Shown: positions 35,302 to 44,017 of the stretch, one piece after another
Position numbering within the stretch: the stretch's first letter is position 1
Layout of the letters: every line of letters begins with the position of its first letter
Origin: Bacteroidota bacterium
Lineage (GTDB): Bacteria; Bacteroidota; Bacteroidia; Chitinophagales; Saprospiraceae
NCBI GenBank assembly: GCA_020160935.1
Contig: JAIUPL010000024.1
Location: 25,458 to 89,457 of the forward strand
Length of the DNA: 64,000 nt
Reading direction: 5' to 3'
The notes under the pieces: generated by a model
Databases searched by the model: none
Seen by the model: only the letters and a program-made list of their open reading frames with translations
What the model was told of the DNA's origin: nothing
Made by a program: the position numbers and the translations under genes

Positions 35302-38034
35302 ATGGCACAACAAATTAAATACGTGTATGCTTTTGGCGCCACCAGGACCGACGGTGATGCCTCCATGAAAAACTTGCTGGGCGGCAAAGGCGCCAACCTG
35401 GCCGAAATGTGCCGATTAGGCATTGTCGTGCCACCCGGCTTTACCATCACCACAGAAGCCTGTACCGAATATACCCTGAAAGGGAAAGATTACGTGCTGA
35501 ACCTCATCAAAGAAGAGGTACAACAAGGCGTAGCAAGGCTGGAAGCCGAAATGGGTAAAACCTTTGGTAATTCTGCCGATCCGCTCCTGCTGTCGGTTCG
35601 CTCCGGCGCCCGCGCTTCCATGCCCGGTATGATGGATACCATTCTCAACCTGGGGCTCAACGACGAAGCCGTGGAAGGGCTGGCCAAAAAGGCGGGCAAC
35701 GACCGTTTTGCCTGGGACTCCTACCGCCGTTTTATTCAAATGTACGGCGACGTGGTTATGGGCCTCAAACCCGTTTCCAAAGAAGACCACGACCCCTTTG
35801 AAGTGGTGATCGACATGGTAAAAGACGCCAAAGGGGTAAAACTCGACACCGACCTCGATGCTGACGACTTGCGCGAACTCGTGCAACGTTTCAAAGCGCT
35901 GATTCGCGCCCGCCTCGGCCGCGATTTCCCCACCGAACCCTGGGAACAACTCTGGGGCGCCGTAGTGGCCGTTTTTGAAAGTTGGAACAACGACCGCGCA
36001 AAAGTGTACCGCGAACTAAACGACATCCCCGAATCCTGGGGTACCGCCGTCAACGTACAGGCCATGGTGTTCGGTAACCTGGGCAACACCAGCGCCACAG
36101 GCGTAGCCTTTACCCGCGATGCCGGTACGGGCGAAGACCTGTTCAATGGCGAATTCCTTGTAAACGCACAGGGCGAGGACGTAGTGGCCGGTATCCGTAC
36201 GCCACAGCAAATTACCCTGGAAGGATCGCGCCGCTGGGCCAAACTTGCCTGTATTTCCGAAGAAGAACGCCGCACGCAATATCCTTCGCTGGAGGAAATT
36301 ATGCCCGAGGTGTACAAACAACTTCTGAACGCTGAAACTACCCTCGAAAACCACTACAAAGACATGCAGGACGTGGAGTTTACCATCCAGGAAGGCAAAC
36401 TCTGGATGCTGCAAACCCGCAACGGCAAACGTACAGGGACGGCTATGGTGCGCATTGCCATGGAAATGCTCCGACAGGGTATGATCGATGAAAAAACGGC
36501 GCTGATGCGGATTTCGCCCGACCGCCTGAACGACCTGCTACACCCCGTTTTCGACAACAAAGCCAAACAAAACGCCCGTGTGCTGGCACGCGGCCTGCCT
36601 GCCTCGCCGGGCGCTGCCAGCGGCCAGATCGTATTCTTTGCCGACGAAGCCGAAACATGGACCAACAAAGGCCACGCCGTGATTCTGGTGCGGGTTGAAA
36701 CCTCGCCCGAAGACCTGCGCGGAATGCACGCAGCCAAAGGTATTCTGACCGCCCGCGGTGGTATGACCTCACACGCTGCCGTAGTAGCCCGCGGTATGGG
36801 TAAATGCTGCGTGTCGGGTGCCGGCGCTGTGCATGTCGACTACAAAACCCGTGTGATGACCATCGACGGACAAACCTGGAACGAGGGCGACTGGATTTCA
36901 CTCAACGGCTCCACAGGCGAGGTGTACGAAGGAAAAATCGATACGATGGATGCCGAACTCAGCGGCGATTTTGGCGCCCTGATGGAACTGTCGGACAAAT
37001 ACCGCAAAATGGAAGTGCGTGCCAATGCCGACACACCTGCCGATGCAAAAATTGCCAGAAGGTTTGGCGCAACAGGTATCGGACTTTGCCGCACCGAGCA
37101 CATGTTCTTCGAAGGAGAACGTATTCAACTGGTGCGCGAAATGATTCTCGCCGACGATGAAGCAGGCCGCCGCAAGGCACTGGCCAAATTGCTGCCCATC
37201 CAGCGCGGTGACTTTGAAGGACTGTTCCGCGAAATGAACGGGCTACCGGTTACCATTCGCCTCCTGGATCCACCGCTGCACGAATTTGTACCGCACGACG
37301 AAACCAACCAGCAACAAATGGCGAAGGAAATGAAAGTGTCGGTCGGTAAAATCAAAATGCGCGTGGAAGAACTCCACGAATTCAACCCGATGATGGGCCA
37401 CCGCGGCTGCCGACTGGGTATTACTTTCCCGGAAATCACCGAAATGCAGGCGCGTGCCATCCTGGAAGCCGGCCTGAATATGAAAAGGCACGGAATTGAA
37501 GCCAAAGTGGAAATCATGATTCCGCTGGTAGGCACGGTACGCGAATTCAACTCGCAGGCCGACGTGATCAGGCGGGTCGCTGACAACCTGTTTGCAGAAC
37601 GCGGTGAAAAAATCAAATACCAGATCGGTACCATGATCGAAACACCTCGTGCAGCACTCATTGCCGACAGCATCGGTACACAGGCTGAGTTTTTCTCCTT
37701 TGGTACCAACGACCTGACGCAAATGACGCTGGGATTCTCCCGCGACGACGCCGGCAAATTCCTGAATTTCTACCTGAAAAAAGGTATGTACGAACACGAT
37801 CCGTTCCAGTCGATCGACCAGAAAGGTGTAGGATTGCTCGTAGGTATGGCCGTTGAAAAAGGCCGCTCCGTACGCCCGGATATCGAACTTGGTGTATGTG
37901 GCGAACACGGCGGCGATCCTGCCTCGGTGGAATTTTTCTACCGCACGGGCCTCGACTACGTGAGTTGCTCGCCATTCCGCGTACCTATTGCCCGGATAGC
38001 CGCTACGCAGGCTGCCATTCGTGGCGATAAATAA
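35302..38034 (+). CDS. ppdK: Pyruvate, phosphate dikinase
   Basis: The 910-residue protein starts MAQQIKYVYAFG and has the complete three-domain layout: an N-terminal ATP-grasp domain (LLGGKGANLAEMCRLGIVVPPGFTI split by family motifs; SVRSGARASMPGMMDTI near 95), the central phosphohistidine domain with GGMTSHAAVVARGMGKCC (catalytic His near 490), and the C-terminal PEP/pyruvate barrel with GICRTEHMFF-like LCRTEHMFFEGER, FGTNDLTQMTLGFSRDD and the active CGEHGGDP (near 866). It interconverts pyruvate, ATP and Pi with PEP, AMP and PPi. Beside PFOR it suggests a route between acetyl-CoA and PEP. The gene ends before a clear hairpin terminator. Confidence 0.96.
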   Translation: MAQQIKYVYAFGATRTDGDASMKNLLGGKGANLAEMCRLGIVVPPGFTITTEACTEYTLKGKDYVLNLIKEEVQQGVARLEAEMGKTFGNSADPLLLSVRSGARASMPGMMDTILNLGLNDEAVEGLAKKAGNDRFAWDSYRRFIQMYGDVVMGLKPVSKEDHDPFEVVIDMVKDAKGVKLDTDLDADDLRELVQRFKALIRARLGRDFPTEPWEQLWGAVVAVFESWNNDRAKVYRELNDIPESWGTAVNVQAMVFGNLGNTSATGVAFTRDAGTGEDLFNGEFLVNAQGEDVVAGIRTPQQITLEGSRRWAKLACISEEERRTQYPSLEEIMPEVYKQLLNAETTLENHYKDMQDVEFTIQEGKLWMLQTRNGKRTGTAMVRIAMEMLRQGMIDEKTALMRISPDRLNDLLHPVFDNKAKQNARVLARGLPASPGAASGQIVFFADEAETWTNKGHAVILVRVETSPEDLRGMHAAKGILTARGGMTSHAAVVARGMGKCCVSGAGAVHVDYKTRVMTIDGQTWNEGDWISLNGSTGEVYEGKIDTMDAELSGDFGALMELSDKYRKMEVRANADTPADAKIARRFGATGIGLCRTEHMFFEGERIQLVREMILADDEAGRRKALAKLLPIQRGDFEGLFREMNGLPVTIRLLDPPLHEFVPHDETNQQQMAKEMKVSVGKIKMRVEELHEFNPMMGHRGCRLGITFPEITEMQARAILEAGLNMKRHGIEAKVEIMIPLVGTVREFNSQADVIRRVADNLFAERGEKIKYQIGTMIETPRAALIADSIGTQAEFFSFGTNDLTQMTLGFSRDDAGKFLNFYLKKGMYEHDPFQSIDQKGVGLLVGMAVEKGRSVRPDIELGVCGEHGGDPASVEFFYRTGLDYVSCSPFRVPIARIAATQAAIRGDK

Positions 38035-38046
38035 ACAACGGCATAC

Positions 38047-38082
38047 AAAACCGGCTCGGCACAAAAAAACCGAGCCGGTTTT
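38047..38082. terminator. Strong hairpin terminator between ppdK and the SPFH gene
   Basis: AAAACCGGCTCGG and CCGAGCCGGTTTT pair around an A-rich loop just after the ppdK stop. The T run and A run on the two sides make it usable from both strands, fitting its place between convergent genes. Confidence 0.9.
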
Positions 38083-38131
38083 ACACCGACTCGGCCGTTT
38101 ACGTACAAATACCACTTAAACTAACGTCATT

Positions 38132-39016
38132 CTATTTCCCGCTACCGCCTGGGGGGACAGATCCGAAGGCGGAGCCGGAGCGAAGCGTGCCCGATGAAGG
38201 CGTGATTTGCGTGTTTGAGTTCAGTTCGTCCGGATTCATCATCATCGGCATGGTGCCGTTGGTGATGATTACTTTTGAGTTAGGCGATTTGCTCAGATCG
38301 AGCCAGGCTTCCAGCGCCTTGAATTGCAACACTTCCTGCGACAGGCCGGAAGAAATAATTCTGTTGGCATCGCTGACGCCCTGTGCCTGAATGCGCTTGC
38401 GTTCGGCTTCCTGCTTTTCCTGTTGCAGCACAAACTCCATGCGCTGCGCTTGTTGTTCGGCTTCGAGTTTGTCTTCGATGGCTTTGGTCAGGTTGCGTGG
38501 CAATACAATGCTTTTCAGCAGCACAGATTCTACAACAATGCCCTTGTTTTTCAGCGTCTGCATCATCAGGTCGCGGATGCCAGCCTCGATTTCTGCCCGA
38601 TTGCCCGAGTGCATGTCTTTGGCAAAATATTTCGAGGTGATGTCTGCCACTGCCGAACGGAATACGGGCAAAATGATCGTCTCCTCATAGTCCATGCCGA
38701 CATTGCGCAATAAATCCGGCGCATCCTTTCGCACTACCTGATACAGGATGGACACTTCACTTTGGATAGTAAGACCCTCGCGAGAAGGGATGTTCAGGGA
38801 AACTTCGAGGTTTTCGGTTTGGCCGGTCACCTTTACGATGGTACTGGTAAATGGATTATATGCTTTGAGGCCACTGGTATATACTTTATCGCTGTATTTC
38901 CCCAGGGTGCGTTTTACACCAAATTCACCCTGACGTACAACAGTACAACTTTGGGCCATCACGCCCGTAACAAGCACCAGAATGCTCCACATGTTGACAA
39001 AAGATATGTTTTTCAT
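38132..39016 (-). CDS. SPFH/prohibitin-domain lipoprotein
   Basis: The 294-residue protein has an N-terminal hydrophobic signal with a lipobox-like GVMAQSC (Cys24), so it may be lipid-anchored. The SPFH/band 7 domain covers about 28-200 (VRQGEFGVKRTLGKYSDKV, PSREGLTIQSEVSILYQV, TSKYFAKDMHSGNRAEIEAG). A charged coiled-coil follows (EAEQQAQRMEFVLQQEKQEAE), then VIITNGTMPMMMNPD. Prohibitin-like proteins form ring assemblies that scaffold membrane proteins and proteases. An AGTAATACT palindrome lies in its upstream region, resembling the site before the TetR gene. Confidence 0.9.
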   Translation of the reverse strand: MKNISFVNMWSILVLVTGVMAQSCTVVRQGEFGVKRTLGKYSDKVYTSGLKAYNPFTSTIVKVTGQTENLEVSLNIPSREGLTIQSEVSILYQVVRKDAPDLLRNVGMDYEETIILPVFRSAVADITSKYFAKDMHSGNRAEIEAGIRDLMMQTLKNKGIVVESVLLKSIVLPRNLTKAIEDKLEAEQQAQRMEFVLQQEKQEAERKRIQAQGVSDANRIISSGLSQEVLQFKALEAWLDLSKSPNSKVIITNGTMPMMMNPDELNSNTQITPSSGTLRSGSAFGSVPPGGSGK

Positions 39017-39059
39017 GATGTTGCTATTTAGTTAGTGAAGTATGTGTTGTTTTAATGAA

Positions 39060-39068
39060 AGTAATACT
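39060..39068. promoter_or_regulatory. AGTA-A-TACT palindrome upstream of the SPFH gene
   Basis: A nine-base palindrome lies 43 bases before the SPFH start (minus strand). A 15-base palindrome with the same AGTA-x-TACT core lies before the TetR gene at 39955, and a related one at 39874. It may be an operator, but it is short and could be chance. Confidence 0.35.
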
Positions 39069-39139
39069 ATTAAAACAGTGTGTTCTACTCTTTGTTTTGG
39101 AAAAGTTGCTTTTTTTTAAAAAAATTTTTGCCGATCGGT

Positions 39140-39847
39140 CTAACGGCAAGATATAGTTGCAACTCGACCTATTTCACCCAGAGCGTTTTGTACGGAACGG
39201 GTGGTTTCTGTCCAGTTGCGGGCCGCAAGAGCGGCTTCCGCGTGCAGAATGGCAGTTTCGGCTTTGGCGGCTACCAGCGAACATTGTGGCAGCGTATTCG
39301 CAAGGTTTTTAATGTCCTGAAGTACACGTAGCGCATATTCGATCTTTTGCGACAGGATGTGCATATCACCTACGGCCAGCCCATCGTTGAGCATGAGTTC
39401 GATGTGGCGCACATCTTCACGGACGATATCTGCCGGGGAAAGTGTTTTGACAACGTCGGCGGGCAGCGCATTTCGGCAGGCCTGGGAAGCGACGCGCATT
39501 TTTTCTGCCTGAATACGCGCTTCAGAAGCACGTACCACCCCGGAGTTCATGTCTTTTTCAAGCCGGTAATTCAATACATCTGTCAGGTTGCGCCCCATCT
39601 GGGCAGATTCGCGTATGTCGGTGCAATAAACGCCCGCCATGGCCACCGCATCAAAAAGTAGATAGGCATCCATGAGCCTGAACACCAGGTTCAACTGGTC
39701 TGGATTATTCAGGGCGTCCTGCAGGAGTGTGTCAATTTTACCTGATTGATTTTCAATCCATTGTAATGTTTCTGCAGAGTCGGTTTGTGCTGACAGGCGC
39801 GCTTGTGCCAGCAGGAAAAGGCAGCAGACGATCAAATTGGTTTTCAT
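39140..39847 (-). CDS. Exported protein of unknown function, mainly helical
   Basis: The 235-residue protein has a signal peptide (MKTNLIVCCLFLLAQARLSA, then Q). The mature part is predicted to be largely alpha-helical with several conserved-looking Cys (CTDIRES, SQACRN, PQCSLVAAK, ISCR). It is not recognised as a known family. It is transcribed on the same strand as the SPFH gene, 123 bases upstream of it, so the two may form an operon under the divergent TetR gene. Confidence 0.7.
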   Translation of the reverse strand: MKTNLIVCCLFLLAQARLSAQTDSAETLQWIENQSGKIDTLLQDALNNPDQLNLVFRLMDAYLLFDAVAMAGVYCTDIRESAQMGRNLTDVLNYRLEKDMNSGVVRASEARIQAEKMRVASQACRNALPADVVKTLSPADIVREDVRHIELMLNDGLAVGDMHILSQKIEYALRVLQDIKNLANTLPQCSLVAAKAETAILHAEAALAARNWTETTRSVQNALGEIGRVATISCR

Positions 39848-39873
39848 AATTGTGAATTTTACTTACAAAAATG

Positions 39874-39886
39874 ATAGTTGTACTAT
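39874..39886. promoter_or_regulatory. ATAGT-TGT-ACTAT palindrome in the tetR divergent region
   Basis: A 13-base inverted repeat sits 27 bases before the exported-protein start, in the position of its promoter. It shares an AGT/ACT half-site with the palindrome in front of tetR and is a candidate TetR operator. Confidence 0.4.
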
Positions 39887-39954
39887 TATTTTTTGTGTAA
39901 CTTGATTCTACCAAATTTGTTCATCTCTAAAAAAAACTAACATGTTGCAATTTT

Positions 39955-39970
39955 AAAAGTATTACTTTTG
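39955..39970 (+). promoter_or_regulatory. Palindrome AAAAGTATTACTTTT overlapping a TACTTTTG -7 element
   Basis: A perfect 15-base palindrome (39955-39969) overlaps the -7 hexamer TACTTTTG (39963-39970) of the TetR gene, 35 bases before its ATG. That arrangement is typical of self-repression by TetR proteins. No strong -33 TTTG is visible. Confidence 0.55.
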
Positions 39971-40004
39971 TGCCGACTATCCTTTACTATCAACCTTCAG
40001 CAAA

Positions 40005-40676
40005 ATGAACTTGCAATTCAGCATTCAGCCGAATGAGAAACTGGCGCTTCGCAACCCCGAAAGCACAGAACTGGGCAGAAAGATTGTACGAGAAGGCTTG
40101 TTGCTAATGATGGAACTGGGGTACGAACATTTTACCTTCAAAAAACTGGCGGAAATCACCCAAACCACTGAAGCAAGCATTTACCGTTATTTCGAAAACA
40201 AGCACCGCCTGCTGCTTTACTTCCTTACCTGGTACTGGAATTTACTTGAATTTGCTGTGCTCACGTCTATCCAGAATATAGCCGACCCTACCCAGAAAAT
40301 CGGGAAGGTAATCGATATTCTCACCAGCCCTTTGCCCGACGTAGGCGAGGCTGCGGGTATGAGCAAATCGGCCTTGCAAAGCGTGGCCATCGCAGAAAGC
40401 AGCAAGGTGTATCTGGTAAAAGAGGTGGACGACATCAACCGCGAACGGCTTTTTAAGCCTTATAAAGACTTGTGCGCCCGCATTGCAGCCTTGTTTACAG
40501 AACTCAATCCGGCATATCCTTATCCGCGTTCGCTGGCCAGCACCCTGGTCGAAATGTCGCAGTTTCAGCCCTATTTTAAGGAACATTTGCCTGCGCTGAC
40601 GGATTTTGCGGAGCCGAAAGACGGCAAACGAATTGCCGATTATTTGAATCACCTGGTTTTTTCGTCCTTGAAATAA
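40005..40676 (+). CDS. TetR/AcrR family transcriptional regulator
   Basis: The 223-residue protein has an N-terminal HTH at about 25-70 (GRKIVREGLLLMMELGYEHF, FKKLAEITQTTEASIYRYF), the TetR_N signature with the YRYFENK recognition helix. The C-terminal ligand domain shows no known pocket motif. It is divergent from the exported-protein and SPFH genes and convergent, with only four bases between stops, with the HxlR gene. Palindromes at its own promoter and before both divergent genes suggest that it controls them and itself. Confidence 0.9.
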   Translation: MNLQFSIQPNEKLALRNPESTELGRKIVREGLLLMMELGYEHFTFKKLAEITQTTEASIYRYFENKHRLLLYFLTWYWNLLEFAVLTSIQNIADPTQKIGKVIDILTSPLPDVGEAAGMSKSALQSVAIAESSKVYLVKEVDDINRERLFKPYKDLCARIAALFTELNPAYPYPRSLASTLVEMSQFQPYFKEHLPALTDFAEPKDGKRIADYLNHLVFSSLK

Positions 40677-40680
40677 TCGG

Positions 40681-41037
40681 TCACTCAGCGCCGGATGGCC
40701 CGCGCCCTTCGGCTTCCGCGATCAGTTTTAGTCCGTATTCCCGAATCTGCTCCATGAGCGGTATCACGGATTTGCCCTTCTCAGCGAGCGAATATTCGGT
40801 ACGCGGAGGCACCACTGCATATACTTTTCTCAGCACATACCCATCGGCTTCCAGTTCGCGCAATTGGGTGGTGAGCATTTTATCCGATATGTGCGGGATT
40901 TTCCGCAACTCGCTGTATCGCAGCGTCTGATCCTTGAGCCGCCAAAGGATCGGCATTTTCCAGACGCCGCCGATTTGTTCCATCACGAGTTGGACGGGGT
41001 TGTAATACACCTTTCCGTTGAATATGAAATCAGGCAT
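40681..41037 (-). CDS. HxlR family winged-helix regulator
   Basis: The 118-residue protein carries the HxlR signature: VMEQIGGVWKMPILWRLKD, LRYSELRKIPHISDKMLTTQ, LRELEADGYVLRKVYAVVPP and TEYSLAEKGKSVIPLMEQI. Members sense electrophiles, quinones or oxidants, often by cysteine chemistry, but this protein has no Cys, so its signal differs or is indirect. It is divergent from the DJ-1/hydrolase gene at 41220; an AGTA-TTG-TACT inverted repeat lies between them near 41073-41083 and overlaps a TACTTTTG element. Confidence 0.9.
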   Translation of the reverse strand: MPDFIFNGKVYYNPVQLVMEQIGGVWKMPILWRLKDQTLRYSELRKIPHISDKMLTTQLRELEADGYVLRKVYAVVPPRTEYSLAEKGKSVIPLMEQIREYGLKLIAEAEGRGPSGAE

Positions 41038-41072
41038 AAGTATTTGATTTTCAATTTACTTTCCAAAAAGTT

Positions 41073-41087
41073 AGTATTGTACTTTTG
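41073..41087 (+). promoter_or_regulatory. Divergent control site: AGTA-TTG-TACT dyad overlapping TACTTTTG
   Basis: AGTATTGTACT (41073-41083) is an inverted repeat, and TACTTTTG (41080-41087) fits the -7 consensus for the plus-strand DJ-1/hydrolase operon. An operator for the divergent HxlR regulator would be expected here. Confidence 0.45.
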
Positions 41088-41219
41088 AGTAAGTATCTTC
41101 ACAAAGGTAAGTAAGGGGAATAAGTTTGTACCCGGTTTTGCATAAAAAACAAGCGCCGTGGATGGCGCTGCTGCAAAACCGGAACAGTGCAAATCCAACT
41201 AGTAAAAACAACCATTTTT

Positions 41220-42731
41220 ATGAAAAAAACAATTGTTTCCCTGCTTGCCCTGACATTCAGCCTTACCGTTGCAATGGCTCAGCACAATGCCGGCAACAAC
41301 GGCAAAATACTCATGATCGCCAGCAATCCTTCCGTATCGAAAACCACTGGCTGGCCCATTGGCGTGTGGTATGCCGAACTGACGCACCCTTACTGGGCCT
41401 TTACGGAAGCCGGCTACAGTGTCGATATCGCGAGCCTCGAAGGTGGAGAAATCAAATTCGACGGATTCAGCGACCCGGAAGATGCCTCGCAATACGCCGC
41501 TTTCGACTACATTTCCCTGGGTTTTAAAAAGGACCCTGCCAAAATGGCCCTTACCAAAAACACCCTGAAACTGTCGGCCGTCGACCCCAAAGACTACAAG
41601 GCTATCTTTGTCTGCGGCGGCCAGGGGCCCATGTACACGATGTACAAGAACCCTGAAATTTCCAAATTCTTTACAGATTTTTACCAGACGGGCAAACCCG
41701 CCGCCGCCATTTGCCACGGCACCTGCGTACTGCTCGACGCCAAACTCCCTAATGGAAAATACCTGGTGGAAGGCAAACGCTGGACGGGTTTTGCCAACAG
41801 TGAGGAAAACTACGCCGACGCCTATGTGGGCATGAAAATCCAGCCTTTCCGCATCGAAGATGAGGCGCGCAAAATGCCCAATTCCAGGTTCCAGGTGGCG
41901 CATATGTTTGATGCATTTGCCCTGCGCGATGGCAACCTCATCACCGGCCAGCAGCAAAACAGCGGCGCCAAAGCCGCCGAACTGGTGTTGCAGGCACTCC
42001 AGGAACAAAAAAGCAAATACCCGACCTACGTGCTGGTACACGGCGCCTGGGCCGACGAGAGTGCCTGGGGCGCCGTGCGCAACCAGTTGGCCCTGCGCGC
42101 CAATGTGGAAGTGGTCAACCTGCCCGCCCACGGCGCCGACAATACCTATGGCGCCAACATTGGTCTGAAAGACTATGTAAATACCGTTACGGCAGCCGTC
42201 AATAAATACCCCGGGAAAGTGACGCTGGTGGGCCATTCCATGGCAGGTATGATTATTTCGCAAGTGGCGGAAAACCTGCCCAATAAAGTGGATAAACTGA
42301 TATACGTGTCCGCTTTTTTGCCTAAAAATGGGGAAAGCCTGAACGGCATCGTCAACAAATTTCTCAACGGAAAAACGCTGGATATTTTTGAATTCAATGC
42401 CGATTACACGCTCATTGGCGTGAAAAAAGAGGCCATTCCAGCGGTGGTATGCGACGACTGCCCGCAGGCAATGAAAGATGTACTGGTAAAATACCACCGC
42501 CCTGATCCCGTAAAAGGTTTCAATGATGTGGTGACGCTGGGCGAACGTTTCAAAAAAACGCCCAAATACTATATCCACACCAAAAACGACAACGCTGTGC
42601 CTTTCGCACTCCAGCAACAAATGGTAAAAGACAATGGCACGGTGCGCAAGGTTTTTGAAATGAACACCTCGCACCTGCCATTCGTGGTGCAGCCGCAGGC
42701 ATTTGTCGACATCGTGTTATCCATCCAGTAA
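41220..42731 (+). CDS. Exported fusion of a DJ-1/PfpI-like domain and an alpha/beta hydrolase
   Basis: The ATG at 41220 gives 503 residues with a signal peptide (MKKTIVSLLALTFSLTVAMA); another ATG lies 11 codons upstream. Residues about 28-262 form a DJ-1/PfpI domain with the elbow cysteine Cys165 (KPAAAICHGTCVL), close to Hsp31-like glyoxalases. Residues about 268-503 form an alpha/beta hydrolase with oxyanion strand VLVHGAWADESAW, nucleophile Ser340 in GHSMAGM and a C-terminal His in MNTSHLPFV. It may detoxify reactive carbonyls or esters in the periplasm. Both parts are known alone; the fusion is unusual. It heads a run with two further genes opposite HxlR. Confidence 0.88.
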   Translation: MKKTIVSLLALTFSLTVAMAQHNAGNNGKILMIASNPSVSKTTGWPIGVWYAELTHPYWAFTEAGYSVDIASLEGGEIKFDGFSDPEDASQYAAFDYISLGFKKDPAKMALTKNTLKLSAVDPKDYKAIFVCGGQGPMYTMYKNPEISKFFTDFYQTGKPAAAICHGTCVLLDAKLPNGKYLVEGKRWTGFANSEENYADAYVGMKIQPFRIEDEARKMPNSRFQVAHMFDAFALRDGNLITGQQQNSGAKAAELVLQALQEQKSKYPTYVLVHGAWADESAWGAVRNQLALRANVEVVNLPAHGADNTYGANIGLKDYVNTVTAAVNKYPGKVTLVGHSMAGMIISQVAENLPNKVDKLIYVSAFLPKNGESLNGIVNKFLNGKTLDIFEFNADYTLIGVKKEAIPAVVCDDCPQAMKDVLVKYHRPDPVKGFNDVVTLGERFKKTPKYYIHTKNDNAVPFALQQQMVKDNGTVRKVFEMNTSHLPFVVQPQAFVDIVLSIQ

Positions 42732-42745
42732 AACGTTCTTTTCCT

Positions 42746-43381
42746 ATGCATGAGAAGGTTTTTGCAGGCCTGTTTGTCGTGTTGTTCCTGCATGTTTTTA
42801 CCGCTCGCGCCCAGTCAGTAGAAGCCTACGCCGGGCACAAACGCGTCGGTGTCGATCTGATGTGGTTTAAAAACTTCAAAAACAGCAAGGACGAGCGAAC
42901 GCCGTTTCTGTTTTTCAGTCGCAACCGTGCCAGTACCGATTACCACAACGCCCCGACGGCGTTCGGTTCTACCAATGCGATATCGTACAATTTCAAAAGC
43001 GGGGTGGGCATCGTTGCTGTAGGGTCATTTCTAAACGCCGGATTCACGCCCAAGGCAGGTATTCAACTGGTGAAAATGAAGGGCGATTTCCTGTTTTTCG
43101 GGTGGCTGGTAGCCGACTTGAAAAAACAGGGCAACCTCGATCTTTTTGGTATGTTTCGCTGGCAACCGCACCTGAATACGCAGTGGCGTGTATTTTCGCA
43201 GGTGGAATTGTTTCCGGTGTATTCGCCCTCTTCCTCCTTCTGGAACCTGACGCAGCGCCTTAGGCTGGGTATCCGCCACCGGGCATGGGCAGCAGGAGGA
43301 ATGGCAGATTTTAACCAGGCCGGAAAAGATGATTTTGTAAACGCGCACAACATCGGAGGTTTTCTTCGGCACGAATTTTAA
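42746..43381 (+). CDS. Small predicted outer-membrane or periplasmic beta protein
   Basis: The 211-residue product has a signal peptide (VFAGLFVVLFLHVFTARA, then Q) and a beta-rich mature part with amphipathic strands (DFLFFGWLVADLKKQGNLDL, QWRVFSQVELFPVYSP) ending in GGFLRHEF. This fits an outer-membrane barrel of eight to ten strands. No family is recognised. It begins 15 bases after the DJ-1/hydrolase gene and ends 18 bases before the F420-reductase-like gene, so it belongs to the same operon. Confidence 0.75.
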   Translation: MHEKVFAGLFVVLFLHVFTARAQSVEAYAGHKRVGVDLMWFKNFKNSKDERTPFLFFSRNRASTDYHNAPTAFGSTNAISYNFKSGVGIVAVGSFLNAGFTPKAGIQLVKMKGDFLFFGWLVADLKKQGNLDLFGMFRWQPHLNTQWRVFSQVELFPVYSPSSSFWNLTQRLRLGIRHRAWAAGGMADFNQAGKDDFVNAHNIGGFLRHEF

Positions 43382-43399
43382 CGTATTCAATTGATTATC

Positions 43400-44017
43400 A
43401 TGAAAATAGCCATCATCGGTACCGGAAATGTGGGTGGCGCGCTGGCCACCAAATGGGCGCAGGCCGGGCACCACATCTTGCTCGGCGTGCAAAACACTGC
43501 CCAGTTCAAGGGTAAAGACCTGCTGCAAAACCCGCACACCTCTGTACTTCCCATTCAGGAAGCCGTAGCGCAGGCCGAGGTCATTCTGCTGGCCACACCC
43601 GCCAAAGCCGCCGTGGCAGTGGCCCAGTCGCTGGGCGACACCAGCGGCAAAATCATCATCGATGCCATGAACATCGTGATGAAACAAGGCCCGGAGGGTT
43701 TTAGTAATACCAGCGACGCTATTCTGGACAGTACCCAGACCCGCGATGTGGTGAAGTGTTTCAACACCACTGGCTTCAACAACATGCAGAATACCGCTTA
43801 TGGCGACCAAACGCTCGATATGTTTGTAGCCGGCGACAGTGTGCGGGGCAAGGAAGCGGCCATTCAATTGGCAAAAGACGCCGGTTTTGCCGAATGTTAT
43901 CCGATCGGCGGAAACGACCGTTTCGACCTGATGGAACAATTTGCCTGGTTCTGGATCAACCTGGCGATGTTTCAGGGGCAGGGGCGCGAAATCGGGTTTA
44001 AATTGCTGAAACGATAG
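43400..44017 (+). CDS. NADPH-dependent F420 reductase-like protein (NADP-binding)
   Basis: The start MKIAIIGTGNVGGALATKW (43400) gives 205 residues; the reading frame opens three codons upstream. The GxGxxG dinucleotide site, VILLATPAKAAV, KIIIDAMNIVMKQGP and VKCFNTTGFNNMQN are the motifs of the PF03807 family, which includes F420:NADP oxidoreductases. In Bacteroidota, which usually lack F420, such proteins probably use another acceptor. Its stop abuts the stop of the convergent repair gene with no intervening base. It may work with the DJ-1/hydrolase in handling reactive compounds under HxlR control. Confidence 0.85.
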   Translation: MKIAIIGTGNVGGALATKWAQAGHHILLGVQNTAQFKGKDLLQNPHTSVLPIQEAVAQAEVILLATPAKAAVAVAQSLGDTSGKIIIDAMNIVMKQGPEGFSNTSDAILDSTQTRDVVKCFNTTGFNNMQNTAYGDQTLDMFVAGDSVRGKEAAIQLAKDAGFAECYPIGGNDRFDLMEQFAWFWINLAMFQGQGREIGFKLLKR

